Source of the DNA: Acholoe squamosa
Taxonomy: Eukaryota > Annelida > Polychaeta > Phyllodocida > Polynoidae
Length of the DNA: 64,000 bases
Direction of reading: 5' to 3'
NCBI GenBank assembly: GCA_949317995.1
Contig: OX439052.1
Location: 43,954,599 to 44,018,598, forward strand
In this document: positions 32,536-43,898 of the stretch, piece by piece
How the letters are laid out: every line of letters begins with the position of its first letter
Position numbering within the stretch: the first letter of the stretch is position 1
Translations under genes and position numbers: made by a program
The notes under the pieces: generated by a model
Seen by the model: only the letters and a program-made list of their open reading frames with translations
Told to the model about the DNA's origin: nothing
Database searches by the model: none

Positions 32536-32817
32536 TTCTTTCAGGTGCCTTTCTTAGTGTTTGATGTTTATTTCAATGCCCACGTACTCCCAATGCCTAT
32601 TTGCAACCAGCCTAAATTTAAAATCTCCGGTCATTTCTGAACAGTGATGACCATTTTTGATGCAAGTGCTACTTCAAACAGTGAAAGCGGTTATACAACA
32701 TCCAAAGTAGCCCAAACTTCATTTTTTACTATAGCCGAGAGCAGAAACATCCCTGAGGTACACCCGGGAGTTATGTCTGACCACCCTATTTGATTGATTT
32801 AGGGCACTCTCTTCATG

Positions 32818-32882
32818 GCTCATACACACCCAACACTCAGGGTGCACCTTATATGCTAGGTGCACCTTTTAAGGTAGGTATC
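32818..32882. mobile_element. Fragment of the GCGCACC/TATAAGG-ended family
   Basis: CTCAGGGTGCACCTTATATG and AGGTGCACCTTTTAAGGTA resemble the right end of 48261-48546. Confidence 0.4.
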
Positions 32883-33074
32883 ACAGTAGCTCGAGTTACC
32901 ATATCTCAGAGCATATAGAGTCCTATGATAGATCCCTGTGGTACACCCGGACAATGTGCCTGACCGCTCTGATTGATTTAACGCCCTCTCCCCTGGCTCG
33001 TAGACACACTGCTACAAGGACTGACATTCATGACCCCTGCCCACCCTCGTACTGCTCCTCACACATCACATCGT

Positions 33075-33210
33075 CAAACCCTTTACGGGCTGCTGATGCA
33101 GCAGTGCATCATGCCCATTGGTCGTCATGCCGACCCTCCGGGAGTGTATCAACCCCATAGGGTGAGCATGATGCATCATATTGATGCATTAGTGGCCCTT
33201 AAAGGGTCAA
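33075..33210. mobile_element. PAL, armless copy
   Basis: AAACCCTTTACGGGCTGCTG, GCCCATTGGTCGTCATG joins straight to CCGACCCTCCGGGAGTGTAT, then AGGGTGAGCATGATGCATCA and GGCCCTTAAAGGGTCAA. Both arms are cleanly absent and the central hairpin remains. Confidence 0.85.
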
Positions 33211-33328
33211 ACCCTGACTACTACCGCGATCATGATGCATGAGCCGCTAGGTGGCGTGCCACTCGTCTCACCCCATCAGTTCTAATAACTGATGCTTCAA
33301 GAGCCTGTATGTTGCCTCCTTGTTTAAT

Positions 33329-33465
33329 GCTTTAAAGGCCGCTGATGCAGAAGTGCATCAGGCCAATTGCATTGCTGGCGAAACTGCTCCCGTACACTTC
33401 CTTGGTGCATCATGATGACCAATGGGCATGATGTATTAGTGCGTCACCGGCCCCGAAAGGGTGAA
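33329..33465. mobile_element. PAL, one-armed copy
   Basis: CTTTAAAGGCCGCTGATGCA, GGCCAATTGCATTGCTGGCG...CACTTCCTTGGTGCATC, then CGACC-type inner end and GGCCCCGAAAGGGT. Confidence 0.7.
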
Positions 33466-33512
33466 GATTCCTTTGTTGCTATAATGGACCAATGTAACTC
33501 AGTCCCATTGTT

Positions 33513-33698
33513 GTATCGCAGTAACTCGCCAGGGCTATATTCATGCATCACGCAGACCGTATGGGGTTGATACACTCCCCGAGGTTTGGCATGATGCACT
33601 TATGAGGTGCTGGTGAGCAGACTCACAAGGATCTCATTGGTGCATCATGATGACCAATGGGCATGATGCACTAATGTATCAGCAGCCCTTAAAGGACC
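33513..33698. mobile_element. PAL, right part B(half)-A
   Basis: AACTCGCCAGGGCTATATTC, centre ACCGTATGGGGTTGATACAC, arm A (TTATGAGGTGCTGGTGAGCA...CAAGGATCTCATTGG), and CAGCAGCCCTTAAAGGACC. Confidence 0.7.
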
Positions 33699-33904
33699 AA
33701 TGTATTACCAGACCTCACTGGTTGTTTCGAACCATCTCTGTTTGACTCCCCTGTAAAGCTAATGAGCCTACTGGATTATATAGGGTGCTTAGAGGTTTTA
33801 GCATATAGTCAGCCATTGTATTAGGGCTTTCCCCAACCAAGACCTTTATAAATATGATTCGTAGCAGCTCAGGCGAAGCTCAATTATCATATCAGAGCTT
33901 GAAG

Positions 33905-34335
33905 ATAATATATACACACAAAACCAGACAAGGATAAATTTAATTTCATCAGTTTTATTGGAGCATTTTTGAAGTCGTGACAATCATTGGTGGTATAGAG
34001 AATTGTTGATGATCTATGCAACGTTTCGAACAATTTTATTGTTCTTTATCAAGCAAGATCAGAGCTTATAAAATCCCAAGACGTTGGCAATATATCCTAT
34101 ATTATTAACAATGGAAGTCATCAAAGTAATGTAACCAGCATTTCGACGGGTAATGTCCATTTCTGAACTAAATGCTTATCATTGTCACAAAAGGCATTCA
34201 ATTACCCCTAATCTTCTGGTAGATGTTATTTCAGGTGGCATAGCTTCTACTAAAAGTAGGATGATTAAAATGTCTGTGTTTTATTATGTCACGTCAAGTC
34301 AAGCACAGGGATTACAAATACCGGGGCATACAAAG
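33905..34335 (-). mobile_element. Possible Penelope-like element fragment with hammerhead-like core
   Basis: On the minus strand TTGATAA is followed by a perfect 7-bp hairpin GAACAAT-AAA-ATTGTTC (34028-34044) and then GAAAC. This is the layout of a hammerhead ribozyme core, with two changes from CTGATGA. Penelope-like retroelements carry such motifs in their terminal repeats. No reverse transcriptase sequence was found, so the extent is arbitrary. Confidence 0.4.
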
Positions 34336-34346
34336 TAGCTCTAAGG

Positions 34347-34595
34347 TTAACCCTTTAGGGCCGAGGATGCATTAATGCATTATTCCCATGGTCATCATGA
34401 TGCACCAATGAAGTGCTGGCGAGACTGCTCGCCAGCACTTCATTGGAACATCATGCCGACCCTCTGGGAGTCTGTGTATCAACCCTTAGGGTCGGCATGA
34501 TGCTTTAATCAGACTACTCACCAGCACTTCATTGGTGCATCATGACAAGCAATGGGCATGATGCACTCCTGCATCAGCAGCCTTTACAGAATTAA
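34347..34595. mobile_element. PAL, A-A copy with partly deleted second arm
   Basis: TTAACCCTTTAGGGCCGAGG. Arm A left is perfect over 15+15 bp (CCAATGAAGTGCTGGCGAGA...GCCAGCACTTCATTGG). The outer side of the second arm lost CCAATGAAGTGCTGG. Right end GCAGCCTTTACAGAATTAA. Confidence 0.85.
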
Positions 34596-34769
34596 GTGGT
34601 TGATCAAGGACTGACAAAAAGAAAATGGCCACCTACTCGTCCCCTGCGCCCCTTCTAAATCCGCCAAGGAGGTTATAGACCTAGACGACCGTGAGACTGT
34701 AGAGTACCCCCAAGAGACCAACCCAACCACTAAATAAATCTCCTCTGACGGAAACTAATGAAGCGGCGT

Positions 34770-34820
34770 TTCGTGACGTCACAATTATTCATAAACTGCA
34801 ACCTGACAAGGTCACGTGAC
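34770..34820. promoter_or_regulatory. cAMP-response element plus CACGTG E-box
   Basis: TGACGTCA at 34774 and CACGTG at 34813, followed by GACGTGAC. A motif match only. Confidence 0.25.
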
Positions 34821-35200
34821 GTGACTGTCAAAGGCCTTACAGCAAGTCTGACTTGATGTCCCGTTCCCGTTTATCACCCGCATACATGCCGAGGTCTTCC
34901 ATAACACAGTCGAGACACTGTCAAACTATGAGCTGGGCCGTTCTAGTCCAAGGTTTTCCTGTATTTTTGGAGAAAATACTGATGTGAACTACTGCAGAAT
35001 GGAAAGAAAACATTGTGGGTCTTGATGAGCTCTGGTTGAGTCGCGTTCCACCAGGGGTCAGTGCTGTAAGACGTGCCAGACGACATTATGCTCAGGTGGC
35101 CACCACGTGATCGATGACGTCGACACAAAGTGTGTAAAATATGGAGGTGTATAGATGGGCAAGGTCTGACACTTTTACCATTTAGTGACCACAAGGTACC

Positions 35201-35425
35201 TTAACCCTTTAAGAGCTGCTGATGCATGAGTGCATCATGCCCATTGGTCATCATGATGCACGGATGAGGAGCCGGCAGGTCTGCTTACACTGCATTGGTG
35301 CATCATGATAACACTTCGGAGTGTATCAATAGGACCGGCATGATGCATGCATAATTCAACCGATTCATGCATGGTAACAACCAAATGGCAAAGTGATATT
35401 AGCAATATGGGATCTTTAAAGGGTT
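35201..35425. mobile_element. PAL, A-B copy, arms shortened
   Basis: TTAACCCTTTAAGAGCTGCT, arm A-like GGATGAGGAGCCGGCAGGTC, CACTGCATTGGTGCATCATG, then CCGGCATGATGCATGCATAA and GGGATCTTTAAAGGGTTGA. Confidence 0.75.
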
Positions 35426-36095
35426 GATTTGTTATGAATAGGCCCTCACCTACCATCCTCTCCTTTTACCCTGAACTAAACTTATAAATACCCCAGGTTA
35501 TTGTCTCCCTCTCTCCTGTAAAATGTCAGAGGCCACCTAGAATTTAAATCTTCAGTGCCCACATTGGTACTGTTCGGAGAATCTTTCAGTTGGTGATAGT
35601 AAAATGAAAGTGACCTATGGATATGCAATCTTGATTTTAGACCTCTTGTCAAATACATGCACGGGTCACCATTATTTTCCTACTCTAATAGCCCACAGCC
35701 ACTAGCATCTCAAACCCTGTAAGTCAGAGCAGTTACAATTGATCATAGGCAGCTGCTTTACCATTACAAATGTAGTCAGGGAGATGGGGTCTAGACTAAC
35801 CCCCCGCCCCTTCTTCCGGCCTGTACTTCAGAGTCTATTCGCTTATTTCAGAACCCACATTTTCCTCAGAAATCAGGTTGCACCCTCCTTTTGGCCTGTG
35901 CCCCCACCTTTTCAATACCCTGGATATGTCAATAATCTCTGCTTTGCCCTTCCCCTGAACTGCCTCCTCTGCCCTTCCGGCTTGGTCTGGAAGAGGCACC
36001 AGGGTCCTGCAGTCTGCCCCAGTACAGGTACTCAAAGTTCATCATCCTGCCCCAATCCTGATACACCCTTCCTGTCCTGACGCCCCTAAGTTGTC
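35426..36095. other. No recognised feature
   Basis: No supported gene. The frame at 35739-36080 is pyrimidine-rich and has no recognisable domain. Confidence 0.35.
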
Positions 36096-36419
36096 CAGCC
36101 CTGTATGTACCCTCTATTATACTGGGGTTCCAGGATGTCTAATGGGCGCGGCCATTGCTGAAGCTAGCTACCAGTGGTTATCAGTGAAAGAAATTATGGG
36201 TACCATCTGCTTCCCTGAGATGAGGTACCATCTGTCCCCAGAGATGAGGAGTCTGCAGTGCATATTTGGGTTTCAGGCACTGAATACAGTATCAAAATCA
36301 AGACTCTGTTGGATAAGGGCCGGGGGTGCTGAGGTATTAAAAATAATTAACGCACCGGTGCTTGAACGGGCTACTTGGTATACTGTCCAGAGCTACCCTG
36401 CTTCTCTTGCACTCGCAAA

Positions 36420-36620
36420 CCCTACCCTTTCCTTCCCCTATAGGGCTTAGTATGGACGTCCTGCGTGTCCACCATTTTGAATTTCGCTGGTTGAGGTAAA
36501 GCCCACTGATAAGACATATCATGATGGGTACCTTGTCCCTGGTTACCACCCACTTCCAGGGACATGCTGATTCCATCCTATCAGCTCTTATCAGTGCATG
36601 TCGCCAGGAACCAGCTCCAG
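36420..36620 (-). repeat. Dispersed repeat, copy 1
   Basis: Its complement aligns with 59980-60180, roughly 85% by eye. Shared blocks include AGCATGTCCCTGGAAGTGGG, GTACCCATCATG and TTTACCTCAACCAGCGAAAT. The element type is unknown. Confidence 0.7.
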
Positions 36621-37060
36621 TACCGCTTACACCCAATACTTTACCCTCCCCCTGCCCATGCTCCCAGTCCCAGTGTCTATGGAAGGTCCTGTGCCACATA
36701 CTCTGCCTCCCTGACCCCCCAGTGTTGGCAGGAGGTGGCCGTGTTAAACATTCATGATGATTGATTGCGAGGCTGTAAATCAGACTCATGCTGTTGCCGC
36801 TGCATCAGAGATGGCGCTCGGAGCTGCGTCTTAAACTGCGTTTCCAATGAAAGAAAATCAGGCTGATCGGATTTGAGGATGTTCAAAGAATTACTGAAAT
36901 TTGATTAATCATTCAGGGTGAACGAGAAAGGGTTTGTGATGCTTTATGGTGAGATCAAGGATTTCCATTGTCATCTTAAGGCATAAGGAGGGCTGCCAAG
37001 TTTGCTCTCAATTCAACATCAGGGGTGGATTGGCTCCATTCAAAAGCTCTGTTGAGTCTA

Positions 37061-37136
37061 TTTGCTGGGGCTGCATTCATGTATCGTGGAAACTGCGCTG
37101 AATGAATGCACATTCAGAGGGCTAGCATGATTCCCA
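37061..37136. mobile_element. PAL fragment
   Basis: GGGGCTGCATTCATGTATCG and AGAGGGCTAGCATGATTCCC. Confidence 0.35.
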
Positions 37137-37299
37137 CTGTTGGTCTAGACAGTGTCTGGTATACATCAATGAATAAGAAAGAAATATGAATCTGAAAGCC
37201 CCAGACAGCCCTTTGATAAAGGCACCAGATTCTAGTGTCTGACTCCAAACTATAATACACTATAGATCCATCCATACATCATGCCCCACTCTCATATAC

Positions 37300-37505
37300 G
37301 TCATTGTGACGTGCTATCTGACGTACTATGACATGTCTTCCCTTTTCACTGTCTAACCAGCCAATCATCAGTCACATTTCATTCCTCTCCTATCACGTGA
37401 TCGATATGAGCCAATAAGAATACTTCTGACTTTCATCCCATTATTAACCAATCAGCTCCACCGACGCATGTTGAGACAAGGCACCTGACTATGCTGGTCC
37501 AATCA
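37300..37505. promoter_or_regulatory. Cluster of four CCAAT boxes with E-box and TGACG sites
   Basis: CCAAT at 37371, 37411, 37448 and 37499 are all in the same orientation, spaced 40, 37 and 51 bp. Three are CCAATCA. CACGTG lies at 37394 and TGACG at 37307 and 37319. Multiple regularly spaced CCAAT boxes are typical of NF-Y-dependent promoters. No exon was identified next to it. Confidence 0.4.
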
Positions 37506-37587
37506 GAAATCGATTAAGCTGTGGTCTGTAGTGAAGTGGGCCCTGGCACATGAATATGAATACCACCCCTCTCATTGCCAAGCCATG

Positions 37588-37802
37588 CACTGTGAAAAGA
37601 AAATGTCGTCGAAATAATGGCGAAATCCTTGTCCCAAAGTTGCAAGAGATCCTTCGTTATTTCCACAGAGATTCCTTGTACCACAGTACTGCAACTTGGG
37701 GGTCCTTGTAAAGATGGTAATTCACTATATATAATAAGGTTGGTTCACTGTTCAGTTTTAGAAGGATCCCTGGTAGATTCAACAGTTGGTTTTTACAGTG
37801 AA
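37588..37802 (+). mobile_element. ACTG-family element, full-length-like
   Basis: The ends GCACTGTGAAAAGAAAATG and GTTGGTTTTTACAGTG are inverted. Internal blocks: TTGTCCCAAAGTTGCAAGAG, GGTTGGTTCACTGTTCAG, CCCTGGTAGATTCAACAG. About 215 bp. Confidence 0.7.
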
Positions 37803-38577
37803 GGCTGCAGTATGCGCAGCTAGGACTGATTGTTTTGGAATCTGCGGCAATGTCAGTCATGCCATGTAAACAGTGTGTTTACTCGCAGCCGGGTCCTGAT
37901 TCCGTCTCTGATGGACGACAAAGTAATGAATTCCCTAGAATCACAATATCCCCCTTCTACCACTTCCCTATCGTTGCGTTTCTCCTTCTACCAACCCCAA
38001 ACGAAATTACACCCCTCTGTTCAAGTCTACCGCTAATCCTTAGGGAAAATACTTGACAAAATGGTCATCTGGTTGATCATTGATAGGGTGATTTTTACTA
38101 TATGATATGGCCATGTTTGTAATGGCATTTTGGTATCTTGCGAGAAAGATCTCAATGTTTTACATTTTGGTGCTTTTCATTTGATCTCATCTTTATTCCT
38201 ACTCAGTACAACTGGTATTTCAAGACCGCTCATGGTGAAACACTTTTCCTTCATAGTTCTTTTTATATACATGTTCCCCTATTTTCCCTTTCAAAGTGAA
38301 TGTCTTCTGCGCTTCTAAAATGCTGGCTTCCAAAGAGAGGGAGGGGGATAAGTCAGCGGCTTCCTGGTGGAGATTGGGTAATATTTGTATCCAACATTTG
38401 TATTGTAACAGCGACCTGCGGGCGAGATTGACTGTCAACACACTGCCCCCTGGTGCCGCATTCTGACATGACCATGCAGACGACATTTGGAGAATTGGCG
38501 GGAAAAGTCACAGAGGCGCGCCACGAGGCTGACTTTGTGTGCTGGGACGTGGAAGCTGTATCATCAGGGGATGGGGG
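37803..38577. other. No recognised feature
   Basis: No supported gene or repeat. Confidence 0.35.
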
Positions 38578-38654
38578 CACTGTTAAAAAAAATGCTGTAA
38601 AAATGCTAAAGTATGGCAAATTTGGGCAAGGTTTTCACGAGTATTCTCAAAGAG

Positions 38655-38706
<52 letters not shown>

Positions 38707-38760
38707 ACAGTGTATACCACAGTGTTTTACTGTACTGATATTTTCAGGGGCTTCATGGGT
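38578..38760 (+). mobile_element. ACTG-family remnant interrupted by a TA array
   Basis: GCACTGTTAAAAAAAATGCT at the left and CAGTGTTTTACTGTACTGAT with TTTTCAGGGGCTTCATGGG at the right flank the (TA)n at 38658-38704. Confidence 0.45.
38658..38704. repeat. (TA)n microsatellite
   Basis: About 23 uninterrupted TA units. Confidence 0.98.
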
Positions 38761-38947
38761 GTCAGGGGCTTCATGGGTGTGCGGTTGGCAAGGCCACCTT
38801 TTGGCCGAAATCCCTCTCACCAAGGGTCTGACTTTTATGAAAATCCCTCTCAGCAAGGATAACTTTTTCTGAGCTTTCAATGCTACATGGCAAACTTAGT
38901 TTTTTAAATCTTCCCCAAAAAATTCACAATAAATGGTCACTTTTGAC

Positions 38948-39046
38948 GAAAATCCCTCTCACCAAGGGTCACTTTTGGTCTCGGGACCAGTCACACACCC
39001 GTTTCAGTACAAAGCTCCCCCCCCTGCATCATCCACTGCATCACAA

Positions 39047-39124
<78 letters not shown>

Positions 39125-39219
39125 ATCCCTCTCACCAAGGGTCACTTTTGGTCTCGGGACCAGTCACACACCCGTTTCAGTACAAAGCTCCCCCCCCTGC
39201 ATCATCCACTGCATCACAA

Positions 39220-39293
<74 letters not shown>
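38948..39293 (+). repeat. Exact tandem duplication, two 173-bp units each ending in a TA array
   Basis: Units 38948-39120 and 39121-39293 appear identical, both GAAAATCCCTCTCACCAAGG through CATCACAAGTACATATAT plus about 70 bp of TA. The word AAATCCCTCTCACCAAGG also occurs at 38811 and, with one change, at 38839. Confidence 0.9.
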
Positions 39294-39297
<4 letters not shown>

Positions 39298-39929
39298 AGC
39301 TTTATTGTGATGCTTGGTAGATTTAACATATCAGTTCTTTGAGTGTGGGGAGGTGGGGTTGGTGCATACAACTCTATTGTAAGGGCCACTATAGCCAATC
39401 TTTTCATACCCAACCTTCAGCCTCTGACCCCTAACCCACCACCAACTCGCCCGCTTTCACACCCCTCCCCCCAACCCCCTGCTCTCCTCCTATGGGAATA
39501 AGTGAATGTGGGAAAGGTAACGTGTGAACTTGACCCTATTCCCAATGTATATGATATCTCCTACATATCATATCTATCACATTTCTTGCACACCCATCTC
39601 TGCAATTCTGTTTCTGAAGATCCCAGCACAGTGTATCGCTGTGAAGCAACTCGCGGCGGTTTCCCTTCCTCACTTTATTTCTTTGATTGTTGCTCTCTTC
39701 TGTCCTTGTATCCTCCTTTTCTCCCTTTTTTTGAGTTTGAAATAATGTTTATAATTTGAACTTCTCACTAATGAATAAAAAGTGGTAGATTGAAGAACAG
39801 CTCTCTATACAAATTCATACTTTCGCTTGTCTTCGACACGCATCTCCAAAATGGTATCAATTATCTTGACATCTCAATATTCATCCTCCCTGACCATTTG
39901 GTCAATACCAATTACTGTCCGTCTGTCCA

Positions 39930-40460
39930 ATTATCTACCTGTCACTCTGTCCCTTCCCCTATTTTACTCTTTCACTCCCTTCCACCTGTCCTCTTTCTTC
40001 CGCTCCCTTTTCTGCCCCTCCTCTCCTCCTTTCCTTATATCCGTACCCCTATAAGCTTACTGGTCCGTTCCTCCCTCCATTCCTTTCTATGATCCCTCCA
40101 ACTCCTCTCTCACTCTCAGTTTGTTCTACCTTTTCTCCTCTCCTTCCCCCTATATTCATTCTACCCCCGTCTCCCTTCCCCTCTATCCCTCCCCCTTTCC
40201 TGTCCCCTTCTATAACCCATTTTTCCCCTTTCCCTTTCTCTCTCCCTATTTCTCCCTATCCCTCCCACCTGCTCTAATCTCCCTATCCCCGCTCTCCCCT
40301 ACACCCCCTTGTCCTTTTCTCTCGTTCCCTCTCTCCCTCACCCTTTTCCCTCCAACCTTTTCTCCTTCTCCCTTTCTCTCTCCTTTTCCCTCCTCCCTCC
40401 TCTACCCACCCTCCCTAATCCCCTCCCCCTTCTCTCCCCTCCCCTTCCCCCTCCCCCTGT
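39930..40460 (+). repeat. Long polypyrimidine tract
   Basis: About 530 bp are almost all C and T on this strand (CCCTTCC, CTCTCC, TTTTCCC words). The apparent proline/serine/leucine open frames in all three phases are composition artefacts. Such tracts can form triplex DNA. Confidence 0.9.
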
Positions 40461-41116
40461 GTATACAGCAGTGTCATATCCTCAGAGAGACATCGGATCA
40501 GCCCATAGAGGCAGCCTCACATCCCCTTCCCCTTCAGCCCCTAATGTACTTTTTCAATTACTTATCACATAAAATGGGGCTTGGCAGTACCTTTTGCCGT
40601 GTCGCTGTCTCCCATGTATATATACTTCCCTGACAGATCATATATAGTGCCTATTCTCATGGATTTGGGGCTATTTCAAATGAGAAAATATCTTTTAGTA
40701 TCGCTTTATGTTTTATTTGTATGATATTCGTATCACCGATATCATCTAGACAAATTTGGAGGAAGAAAACTACCTCATTTTTCCCTATAGATTTACATGT
40801 ATGTGCTAGATAGAATTATCTCCCTGAAAGGCTGACCACCATTTGGGATTTGAAACCAAATTAAGCCTACTGCATTCTCTCAAAGTAGGGAATGTCTTTC
40901 TTTAGGGTTTATAATCAAGTTAATTACATTTTAAATAGTTCCAAATGTGGGTCATGGTCAAGTTAGGAGGCTGGCCTCTGAAAGAGGTTTTATGATAATG
41001 CCCTGGAGCAATACATTAGCTGTGGCCAAAACTGTGATAACTGTCCTTGGAATTACTCTTGTATTCTGATATATGATATTCATATTTGTTTGCATAGTGT
41101 GTCAAAGCTTTTTGCC
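40461..41116. other. No recognised feature
   Basis: No supported gene or repeat. Confidence 0.4.
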
Positions 41117-41308
41117 TGTTCATCGGCATGATGCATGAATGCAGCTGTTCCGAGTAACCTACCAGGGCTGCATTCATGCATCATGAAAACCCTACTGGGT
41201 TGATACTTTGGCAAAGGTTCTACTTGATGCACCAATGCAGTGCTGGGGAGTAGACTCACGAGAACTGCATTCTTACCGAATGAGATGCCTCATACAGCCC
41301 TCAAAGGT
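41117..41308. mobile_element. PAL, B-A copy, termini lost
   Basis: CGGCATGATGCATGAATGCA GCTG...CCAGGGCTGCATTCATGC is a clear arm B. The centre AACCCTACTGGGTTG follows, then a diverged arm A (CCAATGCAGTGCTGGGGAGT). It ends ACAGCCCTCAAAGG. Confidence 0.75.
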
Positions 41309-41356
41309 CTCTTTGCATGGACTTAATTCCTACCTTTCATGTCTGTTCAATGTACC

Positions 41357-41510
41357 ATAAGCCTTTGCAGGTCAAGCGCACCCTACATATAAGGCGCACC
41401 CCCAACTTCAGAGAGAGCTATGAGGCGAACATAATTATAGCTAGATTTTGAGCAATTAAGTACTGTCTTATAGTGTAATATCCTCGCCTATGATGCGCAA
41501 CCACAACATT
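41357..41510. mobile_element. Decayed GCGCACC/TATAAGG-ended element
   Basis: CAAGCGCACCCTACATATAA GGCGCACC at the left and ATCCTCGCCTATGATGCGCA at the right. Confidence 0.4.
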
Positions 41511-42435
41511 TCCTTGCCTTAGTGCAAGAAGTTTATAACTGACATTTTGGAAAAATGAGTTTCCTTCTGTGTTAACATGTATTGACCCTTATCTAGCTAC
41601 TATGAAAGTTCTGGAGCTCTGTCTATGATATGTCTGCCTACAGGCCCCACTGCTATGTTGGTGTTTCCACTTTGTGCTATAGTTTCGTTCTTTTGCTTCT
41701 CCTGGAAAACTTGAAAAATGCTGTTACAACCTTTTTGCGCTAAGGCGACGATTTGCTGATTGTATAACACACTAGCAGGTTATCCTTGCATATTAATTGC
41801 ACGTAATATGTGAGATATTACAGTTTATATCCTTACATAGTAAATACATCTATGTCTCATTTTACAAAGGGACAATGATCTTTCTATGTACGATAAATAC
41901 AAATCTATGGGGAAATATACAGGAGTATACAACAGCGGGGTACTCTTTCATGGCGCGACACAAGTGGGACCTGTTATCTCTGACAAAAGAATTTGAGGTA
42001 AAGCTTTGAGAAGGGACTTTGGACATTCACGGACAAGAGCAGCAATGTTCATAATTCATAACCCCTCCATTCTTTTGTAGCACAGGCAAGTAAGCAGCCC
42101 CTCCCCCAAACAACAACAAAAAAAGACAATTAAAACACACCAATATGCAAGAGTTACAGATGCATTATGAATGCCTTTTGTGGAAATGGAAAAAAAATAA
42201 TCTCTAGTCTGACATTTATTAGCTGTCACCTTTGTTGACTCATGAAACATTAATTTTTACCTGCGAGCATTGACTGAGGGGAAGAGCAACGGAAAAGAAT
42301 TCTATACCTGACAAATATTAGTTTTCATCACACACACACCCACACAAGAAAAGTGATGACATTGTAAAAGGGGAAAATCACTTGCATAGCATATGTTAGC
42401 CATTGTAAGGTTGTATAGTGTTTTAATACTGTTTA
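41511..42435. other. No recognised feature apart from repeat edge
   Basis: No supported gene. Confidence 0.35.
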
Positions 42436-42439
42436 TGTC

Positions 42440-42912
42440 ATGTTGAGAACGACAGTTTCTATAGTAAAGCATAGCCAAAGCCATTCCCCATCAGGATGGG
42501 AGGAAACACTGAGAAGCTGAATCTCATTCTTTAGGGCTCTATTCTCCACTGTGACACATCACAATAGCCTCAAACCCATTCTCAAAAAGCAATTTTGGAT
42601 GACTGTTTTAATGAGCTAACATGGAATAGATACAGAGTTGCACTTAAAAGTTTCTCCACTCCTAGTTTCTTCACTTGTGGGGTGAAGAAACTGGTCACAC
42701 TTTACCATGCAACTTTCCCTCAGGGCATGAAGAAACTGAATCTCGTTGTTCATGGTAACGTCATCAAAATAACCTCAAACCCCTTAGCCAAAGTGATTTG
42801 CAGGGGCTAGGCCACATGAAATAAATTTATCCACCGATTCACTTTAATTACCCCAAACTGAATGTTTCTTCACACGATAGCCTGGAAGCAGGATTCCATG
42901 CAGTTCCATCTC
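42440..42912 (-). repeat. Dispersed repeat with hairpin end, copy 1
   Basis: Its complement shares AAACTGTCGTTCTCAACATG-type and CCAAACTGAATGTTTCTTCA blocks with 61955-62260. It also holds CTAGTTTCTTCAC-TTGTGGG-GTGAAGAAACTGG, a 12-bp-stem hairpin at about 42663, and an internal direct repeat (AACCTCAAACCCC, 42560 and 42770). Confidence 0.6.
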
Positions 42913-42914
42913 AC

Positions 42915-43192
42915 CATCATTATGCATAAAATAGCTGAAGTGGGTAACTCACCAAGACTGCATTCCTGCATCATGCAGGGATAGATAAAGCTCAAAAGGG
43001 TTAGCATAATGCAGTAATGGCAGTAAATAAACTCACCAGCACATAATTGGTGCATCATACTTACCCTCCAGGAGTGCATCAAGCCCATATGTGATTGGCA
43101 TGATGCAAGAAGACAGTCCAGGCAAGTTACTCCCTGGGACTTCGTTCATGCATCATGACAACCAACGGCACAATGGCCTTTGAAGGGTTATT
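42915..43192. mobile_element. PAL, diverged multi-arm copy
   Basis: AGTGGGTAACTCACCAAGAC TGCATTCCTGCATC (arm B), CTCACCAGCACATAATTGGT (arm A half), centre TACCCTCCAGGAGTGCATCA, second arm B, and GGCCTTTGAAGGGTTA. Confidence 0.65.
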
Positions 43193-43320
43193 CATTGGAG
43201 AAAGGCCTACACAGTATAATGTGTACATTTGAACATGGAGGAAGGCGCTGTCTGCTGTTTACCCACAGTACACCTCACCAGGCACCCACCCATCCATGGC
43301 ACCATCCTCAGGAGGAGGCC

Positions 43321-43551
43321 TTAACCCTTTAAAGGCCGCTGATGCAGAAGTGCATCATGCCCATTGGTCGGCATGATGCACCAATGAAGCACTGGCAAGA
43401 CTGCTCACCAGCCCTTCATTGGAGCATCATGCCGAGCCTCTGGGATATACCAACACCGTTGACGTACTTCATTGGAGCACCATGATGACCTGCGGGGAGT
43501 TTATCAGGGTCAGCATGATGCATTAATGCATTAGCATCCTTTTAAGGGTTA
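43321..43551. mobile_element. PAL, A-type copy with rearranged right half
   Basis: TTAACCCTTTAAAGGCCGCT and left arm A (CCAATGAAGCACTGGCAAGA...CACCAGCCCTTCATTGG) are clear. The right half keeps only CGTACTTCATTGGAGCACCA and AGGGTCAGCATGATGCATTA. Right end CCTTTTAAGGGTTA. Confidence 0.8.
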
Positions 43552-43898
43552 TGTGTGCTCAATGAGGCATTACCACTGCTCCCCCCAGTGCAGCAACATC
43601 ACACAAAAATTGAGCTTCTAAAGGCAGCATTCATGCATAATGCCATGATGCACTACCTTGCAATGTGTGTGAATATGAGCCTTTCAGCCCTGCCTCACGA
43701 CGGTAAAGGAATATAAACCTGAAGGAATTGAGGCCGGAATTGATGCAGCTCTTAAAGGTTTAACCGTGCCCATTAAGGCGTGACCAATGCTCACAGACCC
43801 ATATAAGGCTATAAGTGGGGGGTGGGTGGAAAATGTAAAGGTTGAAGAGGAAGATGAGAAGATCACAAGGATTGTTCACTATGATGATAGTTATCAAC

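Noticed and set aside
36337-36789. 150-codon minus-strand frame
   Set aside because: It coincides with the dispersed repeat shared with 59980-60180, where the frame is not kept open in the same way.
40121-40633. 170-codon Pro/Ser-rich frame
   Set aside because: Polypyrimidine tract artefact; all three phases are open.
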